A stretch of 64,000 bases of DNA from Bdellovibrio reynosensis (GCF_022814725.1 NZ_CP093442.1:1798001-1862000); one strand, 5' to 3'. Positions 9,126-21,140 are shown, counted from the first letter of the stretch. Notes: generated by a model from the letters alone, not told the origin. Numbers and translations: made by a program.

Positions 9126-9844
9126 TTGAAGTATCAAACCTGCAAAAATATTTCGGCGACAAACAGGTGTTGAAGGATATTTCCTGCGAAATCAAAGACA
9201 ACGAAGTGGTTTGTGTCATCGGTCCTTCGGGTTCAGGCAAAAGTACGTTCTTACGTTGCTTGAATGCTTTAGAAAAAGCCCAGGAAGGAATCATTAAGGT
9301 AAACGAGTTTGTTGTCACCGATCCTCGCTTAGATCACAACAAACTTCGCGCCCATGCTGGTATGGTGTTTCAACGTTTCAATTTATTTCCCCATATGACA
9401 GCGCTGGAAAACATCACTTTAGCGCCGATCAAAGTTAAAAAAGAATCAACAGAAGTTGCAAGGCAAAAGGGTCGTGAGTTGTTAAAGCGAGTGGGCTTAG
9501 GCGACAAAGAAAATTCTTATCCTCATGAACTAAGTGGTGGTCAGCAGCAGCGCGTGGCTATTGCCAGAGCATTGGCCATGGATCCGCAGGTGCTTTTATT
9601 CGACGAACCCACCTCTGCTTTAGACCCAGAAATGGTAGGCGAAGTTTTGGACGTTATTAAAAGCCTAGCCCACGGAGGAAAGACGATGATTATCGTCACC
9701 CATGAAATGGGCTTTGCTCGTCAGGTCAGTGACCGCGTGTTTTTCATGGACGGTGGTCAAATTCTGGAAGTCGGAACGCCAGAAAAAATCTTCACCAAAG
9801 CTGACGGTGAACGAACAAGATTATTTCTAAGTAAAATCTTATAA
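9122..9844 (+). CDS. Amino-acid ABC transporter ATP-binding protein (GlnQ/HisP type)
   Basis: 240 aa. Walker [11 protein letters not shown]-loop [14 protein letters not shown] signature LSGGQQQR, Walker [13 protein letters not shown] and switch His in VTHEMGF are all intact. Length and the sequence [15 protein letters not shown] are typical of polar-amino-acid importers. Its ATG overlaps the permease stop, completing the SBP-permease-ATPase operon. It ends tail-to-tail with the APC permease gene, with a 6-bp antisense overlap and no hairpin terminator between them. Confidence 0.93.
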   Translation: MIEVSNLQKYFGDKQVLKDISCEIKDNEVVCVIGPSGSGKSTFLRCLNALEKAQEGIIKVNEFVVTDPRLDHNKLRAHAGMVFQRFNLFPHMTALENITLAPIKVKKESTEVARQKGRELLKRVGLGDKENSYPHELSGGQQQRVAIARALAMDPQVLLFDEPTSALDPEMVGEVLDVIKSLAHGGKTMIIVTHEMGFARQVSDRVFFMDGGQILEVGTPEKIFTKADGERTRLFLSKIL

Positions 9845-11116
9845 GTTCATCAATCGGTCGCGTATAAAGAAATAAAATATCAATGTAAGCGCAATAACTG
9901 CAAAGGCCAAAAAGTACACTTTGGATTCAAAGAAAAAAAGCAAAGCAATGGAGCTTACCGTTGCAGCCACTGGCAACAACGGAAAACGTGCAATATTTAA
10001 GGGCACCTTGAAAGGCCTTTTTTCATCGGGCTTCTTATATCTTAAATAGATTAAGCTAATATTGATGATCGCAAATACCAGCATCGTGGCAAAAGCCGAG
10101 GTACTAGCTAAAACTTCAACCCCGCCTGCTGGAATCAACACACTTGATAGGATCAAAACCAAGATAGCCCCAATTTTAGGAGTGTGCTTTTTAGTTTCTG
10201 TAGCAAACAACTTTGGAAGGTCGCCTTCCCTACCCATACTAAAGATGATTCGGCTAGTAGATAACATTGAAATTAAAACGGTGTTCGCCGTTGAAAATAA
10301 AGCGATCAGTCCTAAGACAGTCGCCGCAAGAGCTGATTGATTTTGTACGATAGCACTGATTGGATGCTTACTTGCGGCCAGCACCTCTGGCTTAGCCAGG
10401 TTCATAGTGGCGATACTCACAAAGAAGTACAGAACCGCAGCGACCAACAAACTTAACAAAATCGCCCGGGGAAGCTTTTTTTCAGGCTGCTCAGTTTCAT
10501 CAGCGAAATTAACGACCGTTTCAAATCCAAAGTAAGAAAAAATGACCAGGGCGCTGGCTTTCCATACGTTTTCTGAAAGTTGAAATGTACTGATACTTTT
10601 TTCGACACTGCTACTATCAAAACCAAAATAAATAATGATAACCAAACCAAGAAGCTCAATCAGAGTAAAGATAATATTCACCCAACTAGCTTCTTTAATT
10701 CCCCAGAGATTTATCAGTGTGAATACAACTAGAACGACAAAGGCCACGATCAGAGTTGGCGCTTCGAAAAATTGCTGTAAGTAACCACTGAAAGCATGGG
10801 CGACAGTGGCAGAGGTGCTTACACCAGCAAAGATCATCATAGCACCACAGAAAAATGCCAGTATCTCTTTTAGTGGAAAGATGTTCTTTACGTAAATATA
10901 TTCAGCGCCGGCCTTGGTAAACATACTGGACAATTCAGCATAGGATAAAGCGGTCAGTAAAGCGGTTGCCGCCGCAATTATAAAACTTAACCAAAGTGAA
11001 CCCTCTGCTATTCCGGCAGCTTTGCCGATCACCGAGTAAATGCCGGAGCCAACGATCATACCAATGCCATAAAAAACCAGCTGCGTTTGGGATAAGACTC
11101 TTTTCATAAACTTCAT
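9839..11116 (-). CDS. APC-family amino-acid permease
   Basis: About 425 aa, 12 predicted membrane helices. The first helix carries the APC consensus [15 protein letters not shown], followed by [20 protein letters not shown] and the helix-6 region [17 protein letters not shown], matching amino acid/polyamine antiporters and uptake systems. The ATG at 11116 was chosen because TGGGA lies just upstream; ATG 11107 and an upstream start at 11143 are alternatives. The substrate is unknown. Together with the adjacent ABC importer it makes a small amino-acid uptake locus, consistent with a predator living on prey protein. Confidence 0.88.
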   Translation of the reverse strand: MKFMKRVLSQTQLVFYGIGMIVGSGIYSVIGKAAGIAEGSLWLSFIIAAATALLTALSYAELSSMFTKAGAEYIYVKNIFPLKEILAFFCGAMMIFAGVSTSATVAHAFSGYLQQFFEAPTLIVAFVVLVVFTLINLWGIKEASWVNIIFTLIELLGLVIIIYFGFDSSSVEKSISTFQLSENVWKASALVIFSYFGFETVVNFADETEQPEKKLPRAILLSLLVAAVLYFFVSIATMNLAKPEVLAASKHPISAIVQNQSALAATVLGLIALFSTANTVLISMLSTSRIIFSMGREGDLPKLFATETKKHTPKIGAILVLILSSVLIPAGGVEVLASTSAFATMLVFAIINISLIYLRYKKPDEKRPFKVPLNIARFPLLPVAATVSSIALLFFFESKVYFLAFAVIALTLIFYFFIRDRLMNL

Positions 11117-11273
11117 TATTTCCCAAGCTTTTAGCCCTGGCAAAATGCCGTTTTACAGCCCCTTTTAAGAAGGCTGTCTATATATGTGACAGGCTGACAC
11201 CATGGAACCGCTTTTAGGTGCTAACCAAAATGGCATCCATCCTGCTAAGTGAAGTCCATTGCCGGAGGATTCT

Positions 11274-12320
11274 ATGAACCGTGGTTTTAAACTTAAACCT
11301 TTGATCGTACTTGTTGTTTTAAGCAGCCTGACCATGGCTTGTGAAATGAAACAGAATTTAGATGAAATGCATGATGCGACCGTCACCATGGCCGATACCA
11401 CGGAACGCATGGAAAAAAAGACTGGCGAACTAGATAAAAAATCAGCTGATCTAGATGCAAAAACAGCCGAGCTTTACGATGCCCTTAGACAGGGTAATGC
11501 AGCTATTCTTCGTAAAGAGTTTTTAGAGTCAATGAGTGATTCCCAAGAGATGCCTAAAAAGCTGGGTCTTGCGGTAAAATACTTTTGGAGTTTTGAATTT
11601 CAACTTTGGTCGAATCAAGGCTTAGACGGAATTGAGCGCCGTGAAGAGCTGGCTGGTTCGGCCGCTCGTGAATTCATCCGCGAAATTCATGAATATGCTT
11701 CCCACAACGATTTCATCAGCCCTACATCTTCAGACAATAAAGATAAAAACTTTTTAGCACTAGCGACTACTTTGCATGAAGTGAACGATAAGCAAAAAAA
11801 TCGCTTAGAAAAATCAGAACATAAACTAATGTCGATGCTAAGCTTGATTGAAAGAGCCCTTGCCGAAGGCAAAGCTCTTAAAGAAGGCGCTATTACAATT
11901 GATCAAATGGCTGTAGCGTCCCGTGATCTGTTGGTGTTTGAAGATAAATTGATACAAATCCTACAAGCCCGCCATAACTTCATCCTTGCTATGTTGGTCG
12001 CCAAAGCCAGCCACGTGGATCAAGACTTAAAAGCAAAAGTACTTCTTGGCTTGTTTGGCACGAAGTGGAGTTTAGATTTAAGCCAATATAACGACATCGA
12101 AGTAGCAGAAATGAAAAAGTACCTTAAAGCAGTTAAAGATACGCGCGCGCTTTTAACTCGCTATGGTTATAAAATCGAAGCTGACAAAACCATCGTTAAA
12201 ATCATGGGCAATGGGCAAGTCATTAAAAGTTTGGTCAAACAAGACAGCCGTCAGAAAACAGAAACAGACCTGATCGAAATGATTGAAGCTGTCAGAGCTG
12301 ATTCCGTTGAATTGAAATAG
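11274..12320 (+). CDS. Lipoprotein with N-terminal coiled coil, unknown function
   Basis: 348 aa from ATG 11274, placed 5 nt after a perfect GGAGG (11264-11268); an upstream in-frame start at 11259 would precede the ribosome site. Signal peptide II with lipobox LTMAC. Residues about 30-75 form heptads with the alternating phrase KKTGELDKKSADLDAKTAEL, a lipid-anchored coiled coil like those of Lpp-type or tail-fibre necks. The rest is helical and charged without a recognised domain. A single-gene unit; the 83 bp downstream hold an 8-bp hairpin and the start region of the AGE-family gene. Confidence 0.7.
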   Translation: MNRGFKLKPLIVLVVLSSLTMACEMKQNLDEMHDATVTMADTTERMEKKTGELDKKSADLDAKTAELYDALRQGNAAILRKEFLESMSDSQEMPKKLGLAVKYFWSFEFQLWSNQGLDGIERREELAGSAAREFIREIHEYASHNDFISPTSSDNKDKNFLALATTLHEVNDKQKNRLEKSEHKLMSMLSLIERALAEGKALKEGAITIDQMAVASRDLLVFEDKLIQILQARHNFILAMLVAKASHVDQDLKAKVLLGLFGTKWSLDLSQYNDIEVAEMKKYLKAVKDTRALLTRYGYKIEADKTIVKIMGNGQVIKSLVKQDSRQKTETDLIEMIEAVRADSVELK

Positions 12321-12371
12321 CATAGACACTGCGCCAGGGATTATATATATTTTCCCTAAACCTCCTAAATC

Positions 12372-12390
12372 ACTCCGGCTATGCCGGAGT
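12372..12390 (+). promoter_or_regulatory. Short perfect hairpin in leader of the AGE-family gene
   Basis: The sequence ACTCCGGC-TAT-GCCGGAGT forms an 8-bp perfect stem with a 3-nt loop, ending 15 nt before the ATG at 12406. No T-run follows, so it is not a typical intrinsic terminator. It could stabilise the 5' end of the mRNA or mark the end of the upstream lipoprotein transcript. Confidence 0.4.
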
Positions 12391-12405
12391 AGGCGCGAGA
12401 GATCT

Positions 12406-13572
12406 ATGGCACACCAATATCAAGCAAATATCGAGACATTCAAAGACTGGCTTCGCAATGATGTCTTTCCACTATGGAGCACTAAAGGCATCGACCGCGA
12501 CAGCGGCGGCTTTGTCGAAAGCCTTTCATTTGATGGTAAGCCCATGGATGTGCCTCGCCGTGCGATGGTACAAAGCCGTCAGATTTATTCTTTCTTAACG
12601 GGTGCTAAGATGGATTGCTGCAGAACGGATTTAGCGTTTGAAGCTATCCACCGCGGCACGGGCTATATGATTGATAAGTTTTCGTTACCTTCAGGAGCTT
12701 TCAGTTATTCAGTAAATCCAGATGGAACACCGAAAATTTTAAATCCTGATCTGTATACTCAAGCTTTTGCGCTTTTTGGTTTGGCCCAAGCTTATTCAGT
12801 GGAAGCTCGCCCGGTTTATAAAGAACGTGCAAAACAATTGGTGAAATATCTTCGTAAAGAAAGAACTGTTCCAGGCGGCGGTTTCACAGAGCTAGACGAA
12901 AAAGGCAATGTTTCTTTTAAATCAAATCCTCACATGCACATGTTTGAATCAGCGGTCGCTTGGATGCAAGTAGATCGCAATGACCAAGACTGGAAAGATT
13001 TAGGAAAAGAACTAGTTGATCTAGCTTTAAACAAGTTCATCGATCCACAAAGCCAAGTCTTGGGTGAATATTTTGATTCTAACTGGAATCACCTTCGTGA
13101 AAACGGCCGCTTTATCTATGAGCCAGGTCATCAATACGAGTGGGCTTGGTTGATGTCACTTTATGAAGAACTGACTGGTAAAGATTTAAAATCAGTTCGC
13201 CATCAGTTATTTTTGTTAGCAGAAAAACATGGAGTTTCTAAAACTCGCAAAGTCGTTTTCGATGAGATGTGGAGCGATTACACTCCAAAAACCCAGACCT
13301 CCCGCTTCTGGCCCCAATGTGAAAGAATCAAAGCGGCTTGTCGCCTTGGAACTGAAGTTTCAACTGGACAGGAACAATATGCTCAAGCAGCAGATGATGC
13401 TTTAAACACCTTAACTAAGTTCTTTAAAACACCACTTGAAGGCACTTGGTACGACATGGCTTCAGAAACAGATACTTTCAACGGAACTTCCGCTAAGGCA
13501 AGTTCCCTGTATCACATCATCAATGCCATGGAAGAATACGCTAATCTTAGAGGTAAATTAGCCGGTGTGTAG
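12406..13572 (+). CDS. AGE-family sugar epimerase/isomerase
   Basis: 388 aa alpha/alpha-barrel protein of the N-acylglucosamine 2-epimerase / mannose isomerase family: WSTKGIDRDSGGFVESL near the N-terminus, RRAMVQSRQIYSFLTGA, FKSNPHMHMFESAVAW, IYEPGHQYEWAWLM and TSRFWPQCERIKAACRLG carry the conserved His/Glu/Trp/Arg residues. Length fits (about 390-410). Likely interconverts mannose/fructose, mannose-6-P/fructose-6-P or similar 2-epimers in the cytosol; the substrate cannot be told apart by eye. Start ATG follows GAGAGAT. Its stop is 2 bp from that of the convergent FKBP gene. Confidence 0.85.
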   Translation: MAHQYQANIETFKDWLRNDVFPLWSTKGIDRDSGGFVESLSFDGKPMDVPRRAMVQSRQIYSFLTGAKMDCCRTDLAFEAIHRGTGYMIDKFSLPSGAFSYSVNPDGTPKILNPDLYTQAFALFGLAQAYSVEARPVYKERAKQLVKYLRKERTVPGGGFTELDEKGNVSFKSNPHMHMFESAVAWMQVDRNDQDWKDLGKELVDLALNKFIDPQSQVLGEYFDSNWNHLRENGRFIYEPGHQYEWAWLMSLYEELTGKDLKSVRHQLFLLAEKHGVSKTRKVVFDEMWSDYTPKTQTSRFWPQCERIKAACRLGTEVSTGQEQYAQAADDALNTLTKFFKTPLEGTWYDMASETDTFNGTSAKASSLYHIINAMEEYANLRGKLAGV

Positions 13573-13574
13573 AC

Positions 13575-13913
13575 CTACTCCCTTGGACGGACTTCGATCA
13601 TTTCTACGTGAAATATTAGATTTGAGTGCGCGGGAATTTTAGGTTTCACGCGCTCTCCATATCCAAGATGCGAAGGCACAAACAATGTTCGCTTCCCGCC
13701 TTCTTTCATTCCCATTAAACCTTGATCCCAGCCTTTAATGACTTTGCCAGAACCAATGACGAATTGAAATGGGCGACCATGATCATACGAAGAATCAAAC
13801 TTCGTTCCGTCTTCTAAAAAGCCTTCGTAGTTGCAGATCAATAAAGCCCCTTTCACAGCGGCTTTACCTGTTCCTTCAACGGTGTCGGTTATCTTCAGTT
13901 CTGTGTTATCCAT
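13575..13913 (-). CDS. FKBP-type peptidyl-prolyl cis-trans isomerase
   Basis: 112 aa single FKBP domain: YEGFLEDGTKFDSSYD, PFQFVIGSGKVIKGWDQGL, GMKEGGKRTLFVPSHLGYGE and IPAHSNLIFHVEMIEV are the classic signature segments, with the active-site Tyr, Asp, Phe, Trp and Tyr present. No signal peptide, so it is cytosolic and probably assists protein folding. Last gene of the engB-kdsB-pyrG-kdsD-FKBP operon, 5 bp after the kdsD stop. Confidence 0.92.
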   Translation of the reverse strand: MDNTELKITDTVEGTGKAAVKGALLICNYEGFLEDGTKFDSSYDHGRPFQFVIGSGKVIKGWDQGLMGMKEGGKRTLFVPSHLGYGERVKPKIPAHSNLIFHVEMIEVRPRE

Positions 13914-13918
13914 GATGA

Positions 13919-14899
13919 TTATCTCACGCGTGCACGAAGCAAATCTTGAACGTGTAAGATACCCACTGGTCTTTTTGGATGAGCAGACTCTTTATCAAGA
14001 ACGAAAAGCATATTGATCTGAAATTGCTCCATAACGAATAAGGCTTTTTCAGCAAGCTCTTGCACGTCAATCGTACGTGGGCTTGTCGTCATAAGATCTT
14101 TGGCAGAACCAGTTAAAGGATCATTGGTTTTTTCAAGTCTGCGCCGGATTTGACCGTCCGTAATTAAACCAACAAGATCCCCATTCTGATCCACAATACC
14201 AGCAGCCCCACGAACATCTTTATGGGTCATGATCGAAAACACTTCGCGAATTGGAGTATCTAAACCCACCGTAGGAAGAGCGTCACCAGTATGCATGACA
14301 TCTTTCACGCGAGTTAACAGGCGGTAACCAAGGCTGCCACCTGGATGAAACTCTGCAAAGTCTTCAGAGCTAAAACCTTTTTCGTTCATCACCGCCATTG
14401 CCAAAGCATCACCCATCGCCAAAGTAGCTGTACTACTTGCAGTAGGCGCAAGCCCCAATGGACAAGCTTCTTCAGGAACGTTCACGTTTAAAGTGTACTG
14501 AGCAGCTTTCGCCAATGAAGAATTCACATTACCAGTGATAGCAACTAGAGAAATACCTTTACGAGCTACAAATTTAAGAATGCCTGCAAATTCCGGTGAC
14601 TCCCCTCCATAAGACAAAGCAAGAACAACGTCTTTAGGATCAACGATGCCTAAATCCCCGTGGGAACTTTCAGCTGGATGAACAAATACAGCAGGCGTAC
14701 CGGTAGAAGAAAAAGTACTGGCAAGCTTACGCGCGATCTGACCGGATTTACCCATGCCAGTCACAATAATTTTTCCCTGACAGTTTCTAACCAAGTTCAC
14801 AACATTTTCAAACTCAGGACCGATACGCTCACGTAAAAGCAAAATAGCCTGGGCTTCAACTTCTAGAACTCTCAGTGCTTGCTGCACGATTTTAGACAT
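13919..14899 (-). CDS. kdsD: D-arabinose 5-phosphate isomerase (KdsD/GutQ family)
   Basis: 326 aa with an N-terminal SIS sugar-isomerase domain (VTGMGKSGQIARKLASTF, VHPAESSHGDLGIVDPKDVV, LSYGGESPEF) and two C-terminal CBS domains (from about residue 205: VKDVMHTGDALPTVG and DLMTTSPRTIDVQELAEKAL). It makes arabinose-5-P from ribulose-5-P, the first committed step of KDO synthesis. It lies 14 bp downstream of pyrG and upstream of an FKBP gene. Unlike many genomes where pyrG, kdsA and kdsD are contiguous, no kdsA lies between them. Confidence 0.92.
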   Translation of the reverse strand: MSKIVQQALRVLEVEAQAILLLRERIGPEFENVVNLVRNCQGKIIVTGMGKSGQIARKLASTFSSTGTPAVFVHPAESSHGDLGIVDPKDVVLALSYGGESPEFAGILKFVARKGISLVAITGNVNSSLAKAAQYTLNVNVPEEACPLGLAPTASSTATLAMGDALAMAVMNEKGFSSEDFAEFHPGGSLGYRLLTRVKDVMHTGDALPTVGLDTPIREVFSIMTHKDVRGAAGIVDQNGDLVGLITDGQIRRRLEKTNDPLTGSAKDLMTTSPRTIDVQELAEKALFVMEQFQINMLFVLDKESAHPKRPVGILHVQDLLRARVR

Positions 14900-14913
14900 A
14901 ACTAAGGGCCTCT

Positions 14914-17314
<2,401 letters not shown>

Positions 17315-17318
<4 letters not shown>

Positions 17319-17893
17319 GCTTTCACCCAATTTTCGTAAACATAATCTTCAACTTCGTTTTGCCCGGTCTTTTTTAAAGCTGACACCGGGAACACGGCAC
17401 TTAAGCCTGATGTCTTTTTAACTTTAGCCACGGCTTGCAACATCTGACTGCGAGACATTTTATCTGCTTTAGTTAAAACGACAGCTAAAGGAAAACCGCG
17501 CTCCTCCGAAAACTTTTTTAGAAGTTCTTCTTCAGGCGTCCAATCACGACGAATATCCATCACCAAAATAAGACCCGCTAAGTTTTCACGAGCCATCAGA
17601 TAAGTTTCAATCATCTGATTCCACTCTGCGATTTCATCAACCGATCTTGCAGCGAAACCATAACCTGGCATATCCACAAGAACGTAGGAATCATCCATAT
17701 CAAAGAAATTCAGCAAACGAGTTTTACCCGGTGTCGAACTGACCTTGGCGATTTTAACTTTTGTGCAAAGGGAGTTAATAAAAGAGGACTTCCCGGCATT
17801 GGAACGACCGGCGATGGCAATTTCCGCTTTTTTATGAACTGGGTAATCCTTAGCCAGAACGGCGCTTTTGATAAATTGGATATTCTTAGGCAT
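17315..17893 (-). CDS. engB: Ribosome-biogenesis GTPase EngB (YsxC/YihA)
   Basis: 192 aa. G1 GRSNAGKSSF, G2 Thr in SSTPGKTR, G3 DMPGYGFA and G4 TKADK, with the EngB-specific N-terminus FIKSAVLAKDYP. Cytosolic TRAFAC-class GTPase needed for 50S assembly. First gene of the engB-kdsB-pyrG-kdsD-FKBP operon. A 165-bp intergenic region separates it from the divergent sigma-54 activator gene and must hold both promoters. Confidence 0.95.
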
Positions 17894-18058
17894 AGGGCAT
17901 GCTACCAGAGCTATAAAATATTCTCAATTCTAGGAAGCGTGTCCCCCTACCAATAATCTGAAGTGTCATGAACCTGCCAAACCCCATTTAAATCGATTTC
18001 AGCTGGCAAGAGGATTGAAAAGGGCTCTATACGAAACAAAGTCGCTCAGGGAGGAAGC

Positions 18059-19288
18059 ATGAGCCAGTCATTTTTAAAGATTTTAGGGGAAAACACGAAG
18101 ACAGTTCCACTTACGGAATTTATGACGCTGGGAAAAGACACCCAATGTCAGGTCTTCCTTGAGTCAGAGAACGTCGCCGATCGCCACGCACGAATCGAAA
18201 AGAAAGATCAATCGTATTTAATCAGAGACCTTCGCACTAATAACGGTACCTTCGTGAATGATGCACGAGTTATGGAAGCCTTTCTTCAAGACGGCGACAT
18301 CATTCGTATTGGCGACCGAGAGCTTATCTTTTTAGAAAAATTAGAAGAAACGGCAGAGTTCCCACTTAAAAGCCGTAACGAAGTTTGGAATCAAGAACTT
18401 AAAAATCTTGGCAACGTCGCAAAAACAGAATTCCCGGTCCTTATCTTAGGCCCTTCTGGTACGGGTAAAGACGTCCTTGCCCAAGCCCTGCACGAAAACA
18501 GCACTAGAAAAAATGGACCCTTTGTTGGCGTTAACTGCAGTGCCTTAAGTGAAACGTTGATTGAAAGTGAACTATTCGGTCACGTCAAAGGCAGCTTCAC
18601 CGGCGCCATTAGCGATCGCAAAGGTGCTTTTGAAGCGGCTCGCGGTGGCACCCTATTCCTTGATGAAATTGGCGACCTTACATACAGCCTGCAGGCAAAA
18701 CTTTTACGTGCCCTAGAAAATAATGAAATTCGCCCTGTGGGTGCCGACCGAAACATCAAAACAGACGTGCGAATTATCGCAGCTACTCATCAAAATATGG
18801 CTGAAAAAATCCGCGAAGGACTTTTCCGCTCTGATCTTTACTTCCGGTTAAACGTGGTGAGTGTGACTCCACCCGCTTTAATTCTGCGTATGGAAGATTT
18901 TGAAGAATTGCTTTACGGTTTTGCTAAAAAAATGAGAGTGCGTTTTTCTTTTGGCGCTATCGCCCGCTTAAAAAAACACCCATGGCCGGGAAATATTCGT
19001 GAGCTTAAAAACCTAGTAACTCGCGCTTCTGCCCTGTACCCGCGCGAACATATTACGGAAGAGCATATCGAAAAATTGATCGACCGTACTTTGATTCAAC
19101 ATGTGGATGATCGTGTTTCTAACGACATTCCAGTAATTAAAGAAATCGAAAAGCAGATGATCATTAAACGTTTGACAGCGAATAAAGGAAATCAACGTCG
19201 TACAGCCCAGGATTTAGGAATGCCGAAAAGTACGCTGCATGATCGATTGAAATATTATGATATCGATGTGACGGCTTTTAAGGTTTAA
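18059..19288 (+). CDS. FHA-domain sigma-54-dependent transcriptional activator
   Basis: 409 aa. Residues 1-95 form an FHA domain (TLGKDTQCQVFLES, VADRHARIEKKD, LRTNNGTFVNDAR). AAA+ sigma-54 domain from about 106: Walker A GPSGTGKD (131-138), the sigma-54 contact loop reads GSFTGA (178-183), Walker B GTLFLDEIGD (198-207), arginine-finger region RSDLYFRLNVVSVTPP. C-terminal Fis-type HTH (NQRRTAQDLGMPKSTLHDRL). There is no receiver domain, so control is probably by phosphothreonine binding or by FHA autoinhibition, as in myxobacterial FHA activators. Strong GGGAGGAAGC ribosome site. Its last 11 bp overlap the convergent FliL-like gene. Confidence 0.92.
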   Translation: MSQSFLKILGENTKTVPLTEFMTLGKDTQCQVFLESENVADRHARIEKKDQSYLIRDLRTNNGTFVNDARVMEAFLQDGDIIRIGDRELIFLEKLEETAEFPLKSRNEVWNQELKNLGNVAKTEFPVLILGPSGTGKDVLAQALHENSTRKNGPFVGVNCSALSETLIESELFGHVKGSFTGAISDRKGAFEAARGGTLFLDEIGDLTYSLQAKLLRALENNEIRPVGADRNIKTDVRIIAATHQNMAEKIREGLFRSDLYFRLNVVSVTPPALILRMEDFEELLYGFAKKMRVRFSFGAIARLKKHPWPGNIRELKNLVTRASALYPREHITEEHIEKLIDRTLIQHVDDRVSNDIPVIKEIEKQMIIKRLTANKGNQRRTAQDLGMPKSTLHDRLKYYDIDVTAFKV

Positions 19289-20252
19289 CGATCGCGTTCT
19301 TAATAAAGATACGACGAACATATCCCTTAGTCAGAATTTTATTCACTTCTTTGCGAAGCCTTTCGCAAAGAAGTTGTTTTCCTTCCCCGCTAGACACTTG
19401 ATCAAAGGTCATATCTTCAAGCGTTCTTAAAAATAAATCTTCAACTTCAGGTTCGCGGTCTTTGATTTCTACGACGACTTCAGAGGCGGCACCTTCTACG
19501 TAAAATTCAAAAGCTCCCATGGGATTAGGGCCTGATTCTGATGAGGGCTTTAAATTCACCGTCATCTTTTTCATTAACAAAATATTTTGCGCCATGCGTG
19601 TGGATTCGTAAAAGGATTCCATCTGCGCCGAACGATCATAGAAATGCTTGCCTTGTGCCCAGTCCTCCAAGGAAGAAATAAACATCTCTTTTTCAGGTGG
19701 CAAAATCCCCTTAGTTGTAATCCGATAAATCAAAAAGCCACCAGCGACTGTAACTAACAAAAGAGCCGCGAAGCCGACTTTTTTTAATGTCGAAAACTTT
19801 GCGAAGGCATGAAGTCCATCACCCACGGACATCTTTAGTTTACCCGCGGAATCTTTCGCCCATTTTAATAACAAGGGGCCCGCATTTTTTACGCGGTAAA
19901 TGGCCTGCTCTTTTTGCTTTAGCATCGTAAGGCGCAAGGAAGCCCTTAAAACTCGAGCTTTAAACGACAAACGTGGAATAAATGGCAGATACTTCGCTAT
20001 TTTGGCTTTTTTAGGCGAAGCTTCTTTCCAGCGTTTGAACTCTTCTTCTAAAGTATATTCAAGTTCGACGCTTTCGTTATAAATTTCCGTGGGATTGTCG
20101 GGACCGATATCTAATAGAGATTGGGCAAATTCAGGGTCTTCTTCAGCTAAAATATTATCTAGCGACTCTAAAGATAACGAATCTTCCGCCTCAGCTTCCG
20201 GGCTGATCTTGTTTTCTTCCTCTACTTTAGTCGGACTTTCATTGTTTGCCAA
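19278..20252 (-). CDS. FliL-like membrane protein with long acidic cytoplasmic N-terminus
   Basis: 324 aa from TTG 20250-20252, selected because GGGAG (20259-20263, complement) lies 6 nt upstream. An acidic N-terminal region (EAEAEDSLSLESLDNILAEE), a basic helical stretch, one membrane helix (VGFAALLLVTVAGGFLIYR) and a C-terminal FliL-like region: EFYVEGAASEVVVEIKDREP, LFLRTLEDMTFDQVSSGEGK, KEVNKILTKGYVRRIFIKNA. Known FliL proteins sit around the flagellar stator. No flagellar genes are nearby and the cytoplasmic part is far longer than in FliL, so a related stator-ring role, for example for a MotAB/ExbBD-type motor, is only inference. Confidence 0.6.
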   Translation of the reverse strand: MANNESPTKVEEENKISPEAEAEDSLSLESLDNILAEEDPEFAQSLLDIGPDNPTEIYNESVELEYTLEEEFKRWKEASPKKAKIAKYLPFIPRLSFKARVLRASLRLTMLKQKEQAIYRVKNAGPLLLKWAKDSAGKLKMSVGDGLHAFAKFSTLKKVGFAALLLVTVAGGFLIYRITTKGILPPEKEMFISSLEDWAQGKHFYDRSAQMESFYESTRMAQNILLMKKMTVNLKPSSESGPNPMGAFEFYVEGAASEVVVEIKDREPEVEDLFLRTLEDMTFDQVSSGEGKQLLCERLRKEVNKILTKGYVRRIFIKNAIVKP

Positions 20253-20353
20253 AGATGTCTCCCAAGACGATTGTAAGAAAAGAACCAAATACGTCGCAAG
20301 AACAATTTATAATCTTTCCTCAATCAGCTAGCATTAAGTGTTAGGAGTAATTG

Positions 20354-20989
20354 ATGAAATTCCTTTTTATATCTTTGCCCGTGGTTTTTACTGTTTTAGG
20401 TTGCGCCCAATTTCAAAGAAGTAGCAGTAGCGGATATCAAGCTCCCATGACTTATCAGGATTCCGAACATGCAAGTCGCCCTTCTTATGACCGACAAACC
20501 CGTCAAACTGCCTATGAACTTGGTAAAGATCCTAACTCTTTAAGCCCTTCTGACCTTGATGAAATCAGATCCCGCCAAAAGGTTCGCGAAATGGAACGCA
20601 CTTTAAGTTCTAAAAAAGAGCGCGAGCAGTATTCCAAGGTTCTTCCGTGGCTAAAGAATGATAACGAGAAGATTGATTTCTTAGCGATCCCGTCCATCGA
20701 AGGCCGTCAGCAATGGATCAATCGCAATGATATATGGGCAAGATCACAAGCCCCGGCTGAAGAGATTAAAGACCTTATCGAAACCCAAGATATCGCCGTT
20801 GGAATGCCACAAGCTTACGTTAAAAAATCTTGGGGCGAACCAACGAGTGTTGAGGTTTCAGGGAACCCCATTTATAAAAATGAGCGTTGGAAATACCTAA
20901 GACACGTTTCTTCGCCACAAGGATTTAGACAAGAAGTTCGCTACGTATACTTTGAAGGCGGACGCGTTGTAGGATGGGAGACTGAGTAG
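20354..20989 (+). CDS. Lipoprotein, unknown function
   Basis: 211 aa from ATG 20354, with AGGAG (20343-20347) upstream; a TTG one codon earlier is less likely. Signal peptide II with lipobox VLGC. The mature part begins Ser/Gln-rich, then is charged and helical (DEIRSRQKVREMERTLSSKK), and the C-terminal half (DIAVGMPQAYVKKSWGEPTS followed by NERWKYLRHV) resembles the small SmpA/BamE-like fold (GMP...V...WG.P pattern), a possibility worth noting only. Followed immediately by long palindrome 20991-21140. Confidence 0.65.
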   Translation: MKFLFISLPVVFTVLGCAQFQRSSSSGYQAPMTYQDSEHASRPSYDRQTRQTAYELGKDPNSLSPSDLDEIRSRQKVREMERTLSSKKEREQYSKVLPWLKNDNEKIDFLAIPSIEGRQQWINRNDIWARSQAPAEEIKDLIETQDIAVGMPQAYVKKSWGEPTSVEVSGNPIYKNERWKYLRHVSSPQGFRQEVRYVYFEGGRVVGWETE

Positions 20990-20990
20990 C

Positions 20991-21140
20991 GCCTTTCGAC
21001 CTGGCTGTGGCTGGGGAAAGGCCTCTTCGCTCGGACAGTCCTCGCTCGCTTTCTTTTTTTTGCTGGCTTCGCCTGGGTCATTGCGCTCGTCTGCGGAACT
21101 CGCTGCGAGGACTTTCCCCAGCCACAGCCAGGCCGAAAGC
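20991..21140. repeat. Long intergenic palindrome between lipoprotein gene and polA
   Basis: Left arm 20991-21020 and right arm 21112-21140 are near-perfect inverted repeats (core ctggctgtggctggggaaag pairs with ctttccccagccacagccag). Inside them agtcctcgc pairs with gcgaggact. The element begins 1 nt after the TAG at 20989 and lies 30 nt from the convergent polA stop. It is clearly more G+C-rich than its surroundings. Probably a bidirectional 3'-end or terminator structure; its inner sequence differs from the element family at 27121, 31411, 44668 and 60192. Confidence 0.8.

Noticed and set aside
18004-18020. Possible sigma-54 promoter (tggcaagaggattgaaa) before the FHA activator
   Set aside because: The -24 GG fits but the -12 GC is replaced by GA, so it misses an invariant base.
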